A stretch of 64,000 bases of DNA from Chrysopilus asiliformis (Eukaryota > Arthropoda > Insecta > Diptera > Rhagionidae), in NCBI GenBank assembly GCA_964034945.1, contig OZ035962.1, forward strand, positions 78,575,942 to 78,639,941. Direction: 5' to 3'. Every line of letters starts with the position of its first letter. The stretch's first letter is position 1. The notes beneath the pieces were generated by a model, which worked only from the letters and a program-made list of their open reading frames with translations, was not told the DNA's origin and made no database searches. The position numbers and the translations under genes are program-made. Positions 1 to 12,619 of this stretch are shown here, one piece after another.

Positions 1-2836
1 TCCAATATAGATACTATTCACTATTGATAACTTTGTACTGTGCTGGAATTGAATGTAATTTTTTTTCGTACAGATATATGAGTAATTTCAATTTCAATAA
101 TGGCACGGGTTATTACGCAAATATACGCGCGCACTAGTTTTGCTGTTATGGTAGCCAGACCAATATCACATCATCAGCCATCAAAACGATAGTCGGCATG
201 AACAAAACATAAGTTTAGTTAGCATAAAAATCAAATAAATATGCCTGGTATTAATCCAATTGTTACAAATGAGTGGGTCTTAATTTTAATACAGGGTGAA
301 GTTGTTTTCGGATAGCGAGTTGTGCTTTTTTGATTTAGAATTCAAACCAATTTTATTTGATCAATATTTCATTTATCGTGAAATTTTTGATTTTAAATTT
401 TTCTTCAAAACTCAAAAATCCAGCTTTTAATTACTTACTTTGTGGAATATTTTTCTATGTATTTGTAAATTTCCCATTTCAAATCGGCAAAAAATTGTTT
501 TGCTCTCCAGAAGATTTATTATATCACATTTGGCGATTATGAAAAAAAATCGGATTTTGTAAAATGTTTTTATAACATATGTAGGTATAGAAGACCCAAA
601 ATTTTGATGACAACAAAAATCACATTATGAGTTTTCAATGGGATTCCAAAATTTGTCATGCAATTCCAAAATGGTATTTCTGTGGCGTCAATGGACTTTC
701 AATATGAATAATGTGGTTAACATTTAAATTAAATTCCAATGTATATAAATTGAATATGGTTTGATAAAAATAATATGTGAAAAAACAAAATCAAAATTAA
801 TTTTGAATCCGAGTGGTAAACTCAATACTGGCCATTATACGTGTGAGAATTTGTCGACCAATGTAAATATTTTTTTCCTTTGAGCCATTGCGTATATTGT
901 CTTTGCTGAACATATTTCTGCAGCATAAATTTTTATGCACGATCTGTTTCCATTCGGGATTTTTTGTTTCGTTGTCTTTTGTGCATATGCCGGGTTTTTT
1001 GTTTCTTCTGTAGGGTTCGAACAGACGCGATTTTTGACGTGTGCCAAAAGTATTTCTTAAGACGGGTATTTATTTAGCGCTTCTTTCGTCTTACTATTAG
1101 TTTTTTTGTTTTAACTCTTCACCAATACTTTGCTACCTATTATCACAATTTGATTGTAAAAATACGTGCGCAAAAAAACGACATTATGTGGCCACAACAT
1201 AGCTCGTGCCTAATCATATGTGTAGCAATTGTGATGGTTTTTCTTCAAATACGAACGACTTTTGAAATGCTAATCAGAGAAAAATTCACAATTTCAATTG
1301 AACCATAAATTATATTGTTGTATGGCAAATAAAGACAACTAAAATGTGAATAAGAAAAAAATAAAAGATCGAAAGCATGAAAATATTCAATTTTTTTGTA
1401 CCTTTCAATGCACGACACCTTCCATCACAACATCATTTGCCAGAAATAAAATTTTAAAAGTTTTTACATACAGTAATTTCACACTTATCATCTATGGTTC
1501 AAAGATAATATCAAATACATCAAGAGTTTTACTTTACATTTCCAGTAATGCACATGACACATACAGAAAAATGACTAAAATAAAATAGAAGAAACTTTGA
1601 AACGTTTGTTAAAACATCTTTTACGATAGAGGAGTAGACATCATCTTCAATGTAAAGACCTTCACGTGTCACTCGGTCACGTTGGTTAATTAAATTTTAT
1701 TAATGCCTTTTGGATGTGCAGCCACTTAGCTGATTTCTTAAAAGAAACAAGCTTGGAAAAAAAACCAACAATATTGAAAGACAACTGTAGTGAAAATATG
1801 AGTCTGAACTCAGCACATGTGAAATAAATCTAACTAAATATTGATGAAGTGCACTTACACAGCATAATCTATAAGAGTATAGTATATATATAGTTTTAGA
1901 TATTTATTTTTAGTTTAATTCATTCGACTGTCACCTGCGGTATTTTACATTTATTCACATCTCGTCAATAGACCAATATTGAATCATTATTTAATTTACC
2001 TGTATTAGCTAGAAAACCCGCTTCGACCGTCACAGTCAACAATACAATAGCAACATAGCGCGCGCAACTTCAAATTAATCTGATTGGGATAAATTGTTAA
2101 TTGGCTGATGTCGTTAAGTGATTGAGTACTATTATTGCTCATTGCTGCTGTATCGATTTTTTAAAGAGATTTTTTTCACGAAAAAAAAAAATACACTGGA
2201 AAAACTAACGTTTCTGTTAAAGATAAATGGTAGGTTAGTGTTTTAAATCCTTCTTTGATATTTTAGAAGCTGTAGATGGTGTTATTAAAATAAATTGCCA
2301 ACATTTTGACACACAGTTTGATGTATTGACATAGAAAAATGCAATTAATATTAATTTACCGACTAATGATTTTTTCCTGATTTTCGAATTTATACAGAAT
2401 TAGATAATTTCACGTATTTCATACAGATAGAACTTCAATCTATATTTAATACAAGTTATTATTTGATTATATAATTATTCTTTAATAATAGACGTGTTCT
2501 GATTCTATCAGGTCGGGTTTTATTTTAAAATCAATTTATATTTATGAGCTTTTCCGAGATGCTAGTTAATTGTGGTTTGATTTCAGTGAAATACAGTTTA
2601 TTGCTTTCAGTCGTGATACATTAAGGAAATCCCCCACAAGTGATGATCATCTATTGATAGGAATGATATCAGTTCGACATATAAGGAATAGTATGTGGCA
2701 ATAAATTAATTTATTTATGGCGATCACATGATTTTATTTTTTAATTGCGAGATAATTTTTTTTTGTTCAAAAGTGTAATACAAATTACAATATGATTTTA
2801 TTGAATAAGCACCTGCAAGTGTGTGAAAAATTTAAT
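1..2836. other. Gene-free AT-rich stretch
   Basis: No open frame here has coding character, and I see no splice-linked exons, no terminal-inverted-repeat element and no tandem array. The short open frames at 357-542, 835-1047 and 1346-1588 have AT-driven composition and no recognisable motif. It is likely intergenic or intronic DNA. Confidence 0.6.
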
Positions 2837-3083
2837 TTAACACGTTGGCTACCAGCCAAAAAAAAGCTTACTCCGCTAGTATACACTGGGAAAAAACGCA
2901 AAAATCATTTCTGTACTTTGTGAGTCACCAGTGAACACAAGATCAATACAGACAAAAACGAACTCCATGCTCCACAAAAAAAAACCCTTTGTACCGCACG
3001 CACGAGCGACTGCACTCAACCATGGAACGGTAATGACAATAGTGTGTGTACACCGGTGACTCACATGGTAGCCAACGTGTTAA
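2837..3083. mobile_element. piggyBac-like MITE (239 bp, TTAA target)
   Basis: The element runs from 2841 to 3079. It is bounded by TTAA at 2837-2840 and again at 3080-3083. The left end reads CACGTTGGCTACCA and the right end is its exact reverse complement, giving a perfect 14-bp terminal inverted repeat. A duplicated TTAA target with short inverted ends is the known signature of the piggyBac superfamily. The interior carries no transposase, so this is a non-autonomous copy. The open frame at 2876-3064 on the minus strand lies inside it and is not considered a gene. Confidence 0.85.
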
Positions 3084-3366
3084 AACATATAAAGGGTGAT
3101 TTTTTCAAGTTTTCCATGCTTTAACCGTGATGAAAATGTGGATAATTAAAATATCAGTTGTGATCAACACAAAACTTTCCTTTGAAATATTTAAAGTTTG
3201 GGAAAAATATGTAAAAGATAACATTTTTCGAAATTACTCAAGTACCCTTCGAGATACAAAAAACCTTTTAAGCAAAAAATGTGGAAAATATCGACAAACA
3301 GGTGCACGGATAACTATATCAGTTTTCCTGAAACAGATTTATAACTGATTACAAAATTTCGATCTG

Positions 3367-3437
3367 GTCGCGTTCTTGTGTCGGTCGCCCACATAAGTAA
3401 CAATACTTCCTTCTATAGCTTCACAGAGGAAAGTAAA
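3367..3437 (-). mobile_element. Terminal fragment of DINE-like family B
   Basis: This 70-bp piece matches the end of the repeat at 57325-57548 in the same orientation. Shared blocks are the 'gttct..gtcggtcgcc' stretch, followed by 'aatactt(t)ccttctta..gc' and 'cagaggaaa'. The paired sequences ACTTCCTTC and GAGGAAAGT can fold into the terminal hairpin typical of this family. Only the 3' end is present. Confidence 0.55.
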
Positions 3438-3845
3438 AATGCAATTATTTCGTGACTGAAGAATTATTTTGTGAGACAGATAATATCGCACCTGACGGCT
3501 TGCTCATGGGACAAAATATCTTGCGCTTGCCGAATTCTTTAGCACTGCGACGCATCTTTTTTTTCTATACAAATAACTTTGACTTATTCCTCGAATTTTC
3601 ACACTAAAGGCTGCCCATATAATATTTCATGTTTTTCGACCCACTTCTCCCCTCTCGATAAATTTTACCACATTTGGTAAAGCAGACCTCTCTTCCACGA
3701 AAAGTGTGAGTTTCGCCAGATACCGCATATCGGACCTGGCCCAACTTTAATCAATTATGCATTGTTACACAACTTATTTTGTACATATTTTTTATTTCTA
3801 AACATTTCTCAATAGTTAAAAACAAATAAAAAATTGTTCGTCTTC

Positions 3846-3985
3846 CTTTTTCTGCGGCAGAGAATTAAAGGTCATTTTCCGAGACCAAAAGTTTGATGAC
3901 TTTTCTTAGGGCATTTCTTTTTTCACGGCAGAGAAGTTAAGATCCTTTTTTGAGACTGAAAGTCTGATGAATTTTTTTAGGTCTT
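3846..3985 (+). repeat. Two diverged ~71-bp direct repeats
   Basis: CGGCAGAGAA occurs at 3855 and again at 3926. Each copy is followed by a related stretch: 'ttaa(a)g(g/a)tc', then 'gagac(c/t)', then 'aaagt(t/c)tgatga', then 'tttttag'. It is an old local duplication of unknown origin. Confidence 0.6.
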
Positions 3986-3989
3986 TTGT

Positions 3990-6900
3990 GAGCAATTCAT
4001 ATTGCAAGAGCTTTGCCTCTGTTAGTTTTTAATCATTTATTAAATTGTTAATCTCCCCCCCCCCCATTTCCTCAAAATATTTATTCTACAAAACACTTTT
4101 TTTTTGAGGCAAAGAACCGAAATCAACAATAAAACGGCTATTTAAAGAAAAGTGGAAACCAATGGAGCGGTACTATATTTAGAAAATAAACAAACATTAT
4201 AAATCATGCCATACATCAAAACTATCACCACTTTTATTTGACCCGTTTCGGAATTGACCTTTTCACTAACCTTAACAAACCATAACATCATCGCCCATTA
4301 TTTGAACTGGTGTCGATGCAAGCAATCGTCCAAGAAAGATACCAGAAAAAAATCCACAAAAAAAAAACATTAAAAAGATTCGCGTCCTGCCCCGAAAACC
4401 CTGGTCGGTAATCGGGATCGTTGGCTAGGTTGCATGGATTTTTCGCCCTGCCTGAGTACTTCGAGCATTAGAGAATCTTGTAGATACAACGGGCTGCAGG
4501 TATTGATACAGGTATAGATACTAAATGAACCTAATATCTAACTACGAGTACTCGTATAAGTGATTGGTATTATAGAATGTTAATAGATGTACATGTAGAA
4601 AGAAGCCTAGATCCGAATAGTTTATACTTGTTATAATCTTCTTTGGCTTTTCGTATTTCGTATATACAACATGAGCAACGACACTTTAATGAATCCGTGG
4701 GAACGCTGGAACCGATTTCAACGCCCGCGCTCTCATTTCGAAGCCATTGGCTGCTGGTTAAAAGCATTAGTAGTTGATCACATTGAGGTGATCACCCAGT
4801 GATCAGTGGTACCGTTTTCAAATAGTGATATTTTCAATATATAGATTCCATTCGATGGCTAGATGGCTTTGGAGAAATGTCTATGAGGCCACAAACGACT
4901 ATTCGACTGTTTAGATGTGAAGTGAGAGACAAACTTGATTAATTATGAGCTAGACTTCTGGTAAATCGGTGTCATAGTTTAGAGGAATGACCCAACCAAA
5001 CTAGCAGACAATCATTTTGCCTCTGACTTGACTGGACTGGACTGGAAGTACCCAAAAGCCAATACCACAGCAGCACATTAAGATACATTAGCCGTCACTG
5101 TGATGTTTTTTTGATATTGGCTCCGATTTGTTGTCTAAAAGGTGCCATTTTACGGATGCCATGTCGATAATATTCACAAAAGATGAGTGATTTTTCATCG
5201 AAATTGGACACACAGGCAACACCATCGACATCGGTAGCTACAACAACAACAACAAATCCGATCGAGTCCAATTTCGATTGATATCGATTCAAATATAAAG
5301 AAGAGGATAGAAAAAAAACACAAAAATGAGAATACATCTATTTGGCTCTTTTGAGGGATAAAAATTGATTTTTGGCCATGAAATTATGTGACGACGATAT
5401 GAATTTTTGATTAAATATTATTTATGAAGAAACATGGACACGGAAATATGCTTTCCAATCAGTATATCAATTTTCTACATGACATTAATAATAATCATAT
5501 AAAGGCTGCACGATCTACAAACGGTTAACTGTGATTTCATCTTAACAAATCCACGTTACTAATTCAAAATTTATTATATTTCACCGAAAAATTCCATTTT
5601 ATGTACACTTTTATGTCGAAGACGTGAGGAAATCGGTTTGAAAATGAGAAAATGGTTTATCAATTTCAATAACCGTTTTTAGAATTAATTTTATTAATAT
5701 GAAACATATATTGTTCATTAATAGAAGCGATTTGACTTCCTACTTATTCCGATGACATAGAAAAAAAATCTGATGAAAGATTTTTCGATTAGAAAATCAT
5801 ATCAAGTTTCTTCTTAATGGTAAGCAAACCACTATCTTGAAAAGTTCATCAACATTTTAATAATTAAGATTCTTTTCATCAATCCAACGATTAAATTTGG
5901 ACTTTGCTGGTCATCATAGATGATTAAAAATACTAAAATCCTAATTTTGATAGCATATCAGATCAATTCCACTTTGGTTTGCTTCTTTTTTTTGTTAAAT
6001 AAAATGAATTCTGTTTTTTTCGGTTTTGTAGAAAAATCGTTTAAAATGGAAAATCTCGAAAGGTTTGAAGCTGCAGAAAAAATTAATTTGAGCGACATTT
6101 ATAAGCATTGGAACACGATAATAATCAACACATGTTATGTGTTACTACTGGAATCCATTTAACACTACCACAGGTAAACAAAACTAATTTCTTGAATCAT
6201 TTCAATCGTCTTCTGATGTCTGCGCCTAAACTTTTTACTTTTTGTTCCAATTAGTTGATTGGTTGATAATGAATAAGATACACCGTGAAAATTTTAAGAT
6301 TAAAAATTGGCAACTATTTTTGCGCTGCACATTTGGAATTTAACAACTCGTTTTTTTAAAAAAACGCATTTAAAAAAAATTCTTTGTTTTACAAAATGTG
6401 GGTGCTAATAGACCTGTCTTAGGCTCCGTTCTTATTTAGAAGTCATTCCGCGAATTTTATTGATCTAACGCAGAATAAATTCATTTAGCAAAAGTTGTCA
6501 AAATTTGAGTTTATTCCGGCGGTTTTGTATGGAAAAATTTGAGTTCGGATGTCTTTTGTGAATAAATTTGAGAATTTTGTGTCGTAGTGAAAACGGTTGT
6601 GTAACATGAATTTTATGTCGCAGAACAAAATTCTGAGGAATAAAGTGTCAGATGTAAGCGGCTCTTTACATGGTCGATATTTTTGCATCAATATACTGAG
6701 TTGAAGTCTTTCTTTAGATTAATTTCAATATAGCCCTTATATGATCAATATAAAAATATTGAAGCAAAAATATTGACGTTGTTAGACATATCATAGGGAA
6801 ACAGTTTTTGTCTATTAAAAGTTGATCGAAAGTTTGATTCTAATGTACACTTGAATAAAATCCCAATGAACAAATATTATATTTATGATATGATTTAAAT

Positions 6901-7039
6901 GCACATCAAGCAAAAATTCTTAAGAAGAATATAACTTTAAAAAACTCTCCAAAATAAAGGAGCCGCAGCTAAAAATTGCAATCCAACTTCAAATTTGTTA
7001 GACGTTTGTTCTTCAAATACAACGCGTTTCATTAATGGT
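3990..7039. other. Gene-free AT-rich stretch
   Basis: I see no convincing gene. A run of 11 C lies near 4060. The open frames at 4570-4767, 5095-5337, 5920-6162 and 6485-6691 show no conserved motif and no splice-linked partner. No complete mobile element was recognised. Confidence 0.55.
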
Positions 7040-7965
7040 TATAGAACAAAAAATCAATGTAAAAACATAACAAAAGCTATAATTGCCAGTTTGGCAATTA
7101 TTGAAAACCGGTATGGTGGTTTAAGTGAACGGCGAACAGTTGTACCAAAATTCCCCTTTGAAGTCAAACTTTCCAAAAAGATTTTTTTAAATTTATTCCA
7201 ATCGGATTTCGATGTATGGGAGTTTTATGTGGAATCATATTATGTAGAATCATATCATACTAATATATAAAAATGAGTTGGTGTCTGTCTGTCTGTCTGT
7301 CTGTTCCTCTTTCACGCAAAAACGGCTGAACCGATTGACTTGAAATTTGGCATGAGTGTCTGTGGTAGTTCTGGTTCCAAAATAGGCGTACGGAAAAGTA
7401 GCGCGACGGGTGGGGGCAGTAAGGGGAGGGGGTAAAGTGATTTCGAAACTTAGTTTTTACGCTATGTTACCCTTTCGCGAGGAAACTACCGAACCGATTG
7501 GCCTGAAGTTTAGCTCCAACATAGACCATAAAAAAAAATTGAATTTGAAAAAACTTAACCCGGCAACGACGGGTATACAAGCTAGTCCTAAATAACTTTG
7601 GTTCTTGCACTTTTTTGATAAGATGCACCGTTTTTGAGATATTCGCAAAAAAACGTTTTCGTTCGTATGGGGAATACCCCCCCCCCCCCCCCCCCCCCAT
7701 GGTCCACTTTTGCCCGTTGACAAACTTAGCCTCGCATCTTGCGAAAAACGAATCTGCGCAAAATTTCAAGTCTCTAGCTCAATCCGCGCGCCTGCAATCC
7801 GCGCCTAAGACAGACGGACAGACAGACGGACGGACAGGCAAAAATCAATTTTTTTTATCATTCTAAACACACTGGTGTAATTCATTTTTGTGTGTGATGA
7901 CGGGATCTTGGCGTTACAAACGGTAAAGCAAAGTTAATATACCCTTTGGTTTCACCGTACGGGTA
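7040..7965 (+). mobile_element. DINE-1/Helentron-like element, family A copy 1 (interrupted)
   Basis: This copy aligns in reverse orientation with 40290-40905. Shared landmarks in order are: a 10-bp stem-loop ATAATTGCCA/TGGCAATTAT near 7080; 'gaagtcaaactttccaaaaag'-like sequence at 7160; 'tttttgataagatg(c/t)accg' at 7612; a C-rich tract (22 C at about 7677-7698); a GACA/GTCT microsatellite near 7810-7840; 'ggcgttacaaacggtaa' near 7910; and a terminal hairpin with stem ATACCC/GGGTAT at about 7940-7965. A GTCY microsatellite plus a 3' hairpin is the known layout of DINE-1/Helentron elements. No protein is encoded. The copy is split by a Helitron at 7255-7585. Confidence 0.7.
7255..7585 (+). mobile_element. 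Non-autonomous Helitron (331 bp), nested
   Basis: The element starts with TC and ends CTAG immediately before a T. A short hairpin CCCG/CGGG lies about 10 bp upstream of the CTAG. TC at the 5' end, hairpin plus CTRR at the 3' end and insertion between A and T are the known Helitron hallmarks. The 40 kb copy of the host repeat lacks this segment and reads straight through as 'agaatcata' followed by 'tcctaaataac', so it supplies the empty site. A GTCT microsatellite lies at about 7281-7304. No Rep/helicase is encoded. Confidence 0.85.
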
Positions 7966-8536
7966 TAAAAATGTAGCACACATTGCGGCGCCCCTAGAAA
8001 TATTTGACAAGCCCTCAGAGGACCGGAACCGACCGGTTAGGAAACAGTGCTCCAGGAGGCAAAATTTACGTCCGCATATAATTCGCATGTGAAAAGCAAA
8101 AATGTAAAAAGGGTCAGGCATAAGATTTTGAAAGCGAATACAGAATTCGCGTCTTCAAAAATCTTTTTGTTATGCCTACCGTCTGTAGAAGTTCCCAAAT
8201 TTCATACTAAAAACAAGGTCATTACAGAGATTATTTAAAGCAATTTTGTCTGTATATATTAGGAGAATATTTTCACAGGTTATAATTCCAATGTTGCATA
8301 AATTATTACGTGTCTATTTCATATGCAGGGCAAGTTTTGCCATACTGCTTGCAGGTCAATCAAAAATAGTGGGTTTTGATGAAAAAATAAGAACCCGTTG
8401 CCTTGGTATTTCTAAAATTAATGGTTTTTGAAATATTCTAAAACGTCATAAGAAAAGTCATAATAAAAGCAGGGCAAATTTTATACGCCTATTTAAAAAA
8501 AATTTAAATTTTATATTATGACGAGTGTAATTTTGT

Positions 8537-8627
8537 AAAAGGAAAATCTCAATTGAAAATTTACTCTATTAGTAGAGGTGGGTGTTCTTTGTTGGTCATT
8601 AGTTTTTTAACTGAGATTTTCCTTTTA
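8537..8627. repeat. Short inverted repeat (~18-bp arms)
   Basis: AAAAGGAAAATCTCAATT at 8537-8554 is matched by its near reverse complement at about 8608-8627, with a loop of roughly 54 bp. It may be a hairpin-type MITE remnant. No target duplication was identified. Confidence 0.5.
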
Positions 8628-8629
8628 AA

Positions 8630-10815
8630 AAAAGAAGATCGTCATCTGGCCATTTCACACAAATTAAACAGCGCCTTCATTAAACTCAGCGTGAAAATAC
8701 GCAAATACGTAATCGGTAATTTTACCTGTTTTCATGAATAGACTGATTAAAATCAAATTAAGCCGGATCAAATTTTCAAACATTTAAAAACCATTTTTTT
8801 AACTATGTACCTATGCAGACAATAAACGTTGGCATGTCATTGTATTTATACAATTCATATTAAAATTAACATATTTCATATTTAAATCCGCTCATCTTGC
8901 ACGTGTGAATCAAGTTCGATCATAATAATATCGAAATGTTTGTAAAATAATCCTCAAATATGAAAGAGTATCGTTTGCGGCGATAAGATTGAATTTTGTT
9001 AAAGTAAGTTAAAATTGAGTAGGAGTGACTTATATCAATTTAGATGCAAAGATTAAAAAAAGACTTTTTTTTAAACTATTGTTAACAAAAAAAAAAGACG
9101 ACAAACGTATTATATTTCATCTATTAAAAGCACTCTGAACATAAATGTTTATGCATATAAGCTCTTAAAGACACTAAATGAGATCGTAAGATCGTAACTG
9201 GTTTACATAAGACATCAGATCCTCTTAAGTCCGTCCACTGGTCATCTTTATAGTTTTTTTTTTGGAATAAGATCATCAGCCATCTTCAACTTAAGATGAG
9301 ATGCCTATTGAAAATGTGCCATGCTTTTTGATTGGAGTGTGTCGCGTCACTTTTGTTGACTTTGGGTCAAAAACTAAACAAAAGTCAGTTGAGTGTTTTA
9401 TTTGCTTGAACACGATTTTTACAGAGGTAAAATTGTTCAAAAAGACGATCCCGAAAGGGGAAAAAAATATTAATGGCGATCATGGTGGAGCAAGAGATCT
9501 TTGTGTCACCAAAAAATGACGCCGAGAATTTAGAGAATTCAGGTGAAACAGGTGTCGTCGAGATTCCTAAGATTTGAAATTTCTCATATCTTTTCTGAAA
9601 TCAGGTTACATCGCAGCAACTAAGCAGTGAATACACATAAAACTGATATAGAAGCCATATTCAAAAATGAAACTTTTGTTATTATTATGATTATGATTTT
9701 CGTTGATCGTATATGATTTTATTGTAAAGATGGCCATGTGATGATATCAGAATAGTTTTAAATGTTTATTGAATTGTATCTATTTCAAATTCAGGTATCG
9801 TTCTTAAGAATTTTTATGAAAAATGACATTTTAAGATATATTTTTTTAGATTAATAGAGAATATACCAGTAAGGTGAGAAGTCTGGGAAAATTTGATTAG
9901 TTTCTGCTTCGAGTTTTATAAATTATCACGGATTTTTATGGACTTTTGATAGGGAGACTTGGTTATTTGGATGCTTTTATTTCATATTTGATTTTGTATA
10001 TAATATGCCATTAAACTTTTAGCAACAATTTATTAGACTTAGAGAATGATGGTGACAAAAAATTATTTGTTACCAAGAGGAACGATTTTAAGTATTTTAA
10101 ATCAAATTAATAAATGTTATGTCAGATTTTAATGCTAGTGTGATGTAGATTTCCTTTAAGAAAAAATCGTTCTCGGATTACCGCAAGTTGTTCGAGTTAT
10201 GAATATGATTTAAAATCTTGTAGACACAAAAGTTAGATTTGGGAAAAAGACATTGAAAATAGGAGAATTCAGAAATTTCTAGTATTTTCAAAGATTTTTT
10301 TTATGATCGAGTAAAAGTGTTGTACGAGCACATGGCGCAGAGTTTGAGAAAAGTCTGCAGAATTGGGCCACAAATACCTCTAGATGTGCCGTTTAATTAA
10401 ATTTAAACAATATTAATTATTAGCTTTATTTAGAAATGTTTTTGAGACATATTTTCCCATGCATAAGTCCACGTCGGAATGGACAAATCGATATACCCTT
10501 CAGTTTTTCGCGATATCTGATTCTGCCATGTAAACATTCTCAGTGCGGCGCATTTCTTTGTCATTTCGGGCAAATTTTCTCTTTTTAGAGAAAATTTTGA
10601 CTGCGACGCATTCATTTTCTATCAGCATTTCTCCAACTTAACCCCACATTTTATGAAGAAAGAAACGAAAAAATTTTGGGTACTTAAGACAGGCAAGCAA
10701 ATAGACAGAAATACAGAAATATTGACAGCAGATAGAAGCCCAATTTTCTTAATTTTTGACAAAAATGGCAAGTGTTGAAAACAATTCTTATACTCTACAT
10801 GAGAATCATATAGAA
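8630..10815. other. Gene-free AT-rich stretch
   Basis: No supported gene or element. The open frames here, such as 9301-9519, lack recognisable motifs. Two copies of a dispersed TGCGGCGCATT/TGCGACGCATT motif lie at 10545-10556 and 10602-10612; the motif is described in the findings. Confidence 0.55.
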
Positions 10816-10819
10816 GTAT

Positions 10820-11055
10820 ATTAGATTTAATATACGGTTTGTAACGCATCGAACCAATCGTCGGACACAAAAATGAACTACACCATGGTGTAGCCCATGA
10901 TGACAAAAGATTTTCATTTCCGCATGTCAGTCTGTCTTTCTATCCGTCTGTCCATCTGTCCGTCCGCCTGTCTGTCCTTCTGTCAGTCTGTCTCTATCTG
11001 TCTGTCTGTCTGTCAGTCCTTGTACACCAAAACTTTCGATATGATTGAGCTAGAA
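10820..11055 (-). mobile_element. DINE-like family A copy 3 (truncated, diverged)
   Basis: 'tatattagattt', then 'acggtttgtaacgc', then 'acacaaaaatgaa..acacca(t/g)', then a GTCTG-rich microsatellite (about 10920-11015) and 'attgagctaga(a/g)actt' follow one another in the same order and orientation as in the 40290-40905 copy. The half distal to the microsatellite is missing. Confidence 0.6.
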
Positions 11056-11144
11056 ACTTCACTTTGTTTACACTAGCGTTTCTCGGTGGGCTAAGTTCTT
11101 GAACAGGTAACATCGAACCAATCCGAAAGTCAACGACAAGAGTG

Positions 11145-11725
11145 TGAAGTTAGCTGCACGAGCGAAGCGAGGGCAGATATCACACGAGTGAAATCGGTGA
11201 CTCTGCTCCGAGTTGCGTATACAATTTTTCATAACAAATTCATTGAAAATATGCCTTGAGATGCCATTTAAGTGCGATTTTGGTATTGGAGAGTAATGCA
11301 AAAGGGACCCCCATGCGGGGTCCAGGGGCGGAGCCCCGGTCAGGGGGTTCGGGGGGCGAAGCCCCCTGATTTCAGCAGAAGTGAATTTTTAAAAGAAACA
11401 AAACAACTATATTCTATAAATTCGTTTTATTACTAAGAAATGTTGGTCAAACCAGATTTTAATTTTTAAATAAAAAATCAACATAACAAAAAATGGAAAT
11501 CGGTAATGCGCAACTATTGTAAATCACACTGCGCTCGTATAGCTAACTTCACTCGTTCAGTTTCATTCATAAACGTCGCGAAAACACAGTTTCGGCCTGC
11601 TAATCGCACTTTCGCCCCTAGGGCCGAAAACGCAACTTTCGACCCGCTACGGAGGCATCGAAAGGCATATTTTCGATGCATGTGTTATGAAAAACAGTTT
11701 TTTGCACTAGCCGCTTTCGAGAGCT
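11145..11725. mobile_element. Inverted-repeat element with a GC-rich hairpin cluster
   Basis: A block read on the minus strand at about 11190-11262 ('ggcatattttcaatg', 'tgttatgaaaaa') recurs on the plus strand at 11657-11700 ('ggcatattttcgatg', 'tgttatgaaaaa'). 'gctaacttcac' near 11530 is likewise mirrored near 11145. Between the arms, at 11304-11369, are three hairpins in a row: GGACCCC/GGGGTCC, GGGGC/GCCCC and CAGGGGG/CCCCCTG. This is far more GC-rich than its surroundings. The structure suggests a foldback or non-autonomous element; the superfamily is not recognised. Confidence 0.5.
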
Positions 11726-11789
11726 AGTCTTACAGAAAAAATTATTAAGATAAATCGTATTTAAAATAAGATTTTACATAATTTTTTTA

Positions 11790-11990
11790 TACATTGGAAT
11801 CCAATTGGCCCACTCCTTCCTTCTCTTTCGTACAAATTATTTTTTTTAACATTTTGTCTATCCTCATATTGTGTATTTAACGATTGGCCCCTGGCAATTG
11901 AAGCTTTTCTTATGTTTAAATAAAAATTATGTTTATCCTCATATAGAATATATGACAATTGGCTCCTGGCAAATGCAGTTTTCTTATTAC
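11790..11990 (-). repeat. Diverged ~75-bp tandem repeat, 2-3 units
   Basis: 'tcctcatat' followed by 'attggc(c/t)cctggcaa' and then 'ttttctta' occurs near 11862 and again near 11936. A weaker unit containing 'attggccc' lies near 11802. The spacing is 73-82 bp. Confidence 0.55.
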
Positions 11991-11994
11991 TTTC

Positions 11995-12185
11995 CTGTGC
12001 CCATGACGTAGACCGACTCAAGAACGGGGGAAGGTAGAAACTTTCTGATCAGTACGAAATTCGTTTCAAGCAAAATTATGAGGATGTCCGTGCATCTGTC
12101 TGTCGGTTTGTCGGTCTGTTTGTCTGTCGGTTTGTTCGTTTTACGTATCTTAAATAACTCGAGAACGCGTTAAGTTAGCTAAGTT
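11995..12185 (+). mobile_element. DINE-like family B copy
   Basis: 'catgacg(t/g)agaccgactc(a/g)agaacg', 'atgaggatgt(c/t)cgtgcatct' and, beyond a GTCTG/GTCGG microsatellite, 'cttaaataactcgagaacgcgtt' are shared with the copies at 57325-57548 (reverse) and 60045-60200 (same strand). The microsatellite-bearing layout resembles DINE-1/Helentron non-autonomous elements. The family assignment is by structure only. Confidence 0.6.
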
Positions 12186-12459
12186 AGCAAAGTTAGCGGG
12201 TGAGGTCTAAAAAATCATAGTTTTTTGAAAAAATACAGTATTTTGAAAATTTCATGCGCTTTTGGCAAAAAATGAATGTGACAAAATTTAAAGGAAATAT
12301 AATTTTCTACATTTCTTGTTTTAACGGATTTTTGTATCTCTGACGGATCTCAATATATTTGAAAAATTTTATTTTTCACACGTTTTTTCCGAAACTAAAT
12401 ATTCTAGAGGAAAATTTTGTATTGATCATAACTGATGTTGTTTTTTTCTTGTCATTAGT

Positions 12460-12612
12460 GGCTGTCCATAGAATATGTTACATTTTTAATTGGGAGGGGG
12501 AAAGGGGGTCTACAGTAGTGTTATTCATTCAAAAAATCTCGAAATAGCATGACGAAGAGGAAGGGTTTCTGAAAAGGTCAAAATTAACGTGACGTATTTT
12601 ATGGACAGTCTC
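12460..12612. mobile_element. Small MITE with GCTGTCCATA-type ends
   Basis: The left end reads GGCTGTCCATAGAATATG and the right end, reverse-complemented, reads AGACTGTCCATAAAATACG, giving an imperfect inverted repeat around a ~150-bp body with a G-rich strand. Related half copies lie at 43351-43425 and 61565-61642. Ends of this kind recur in insect genomes, but I cannot assign the superfamily. Confidence 0.6.
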
Positions 12613-12619
12613 TAAAAAA

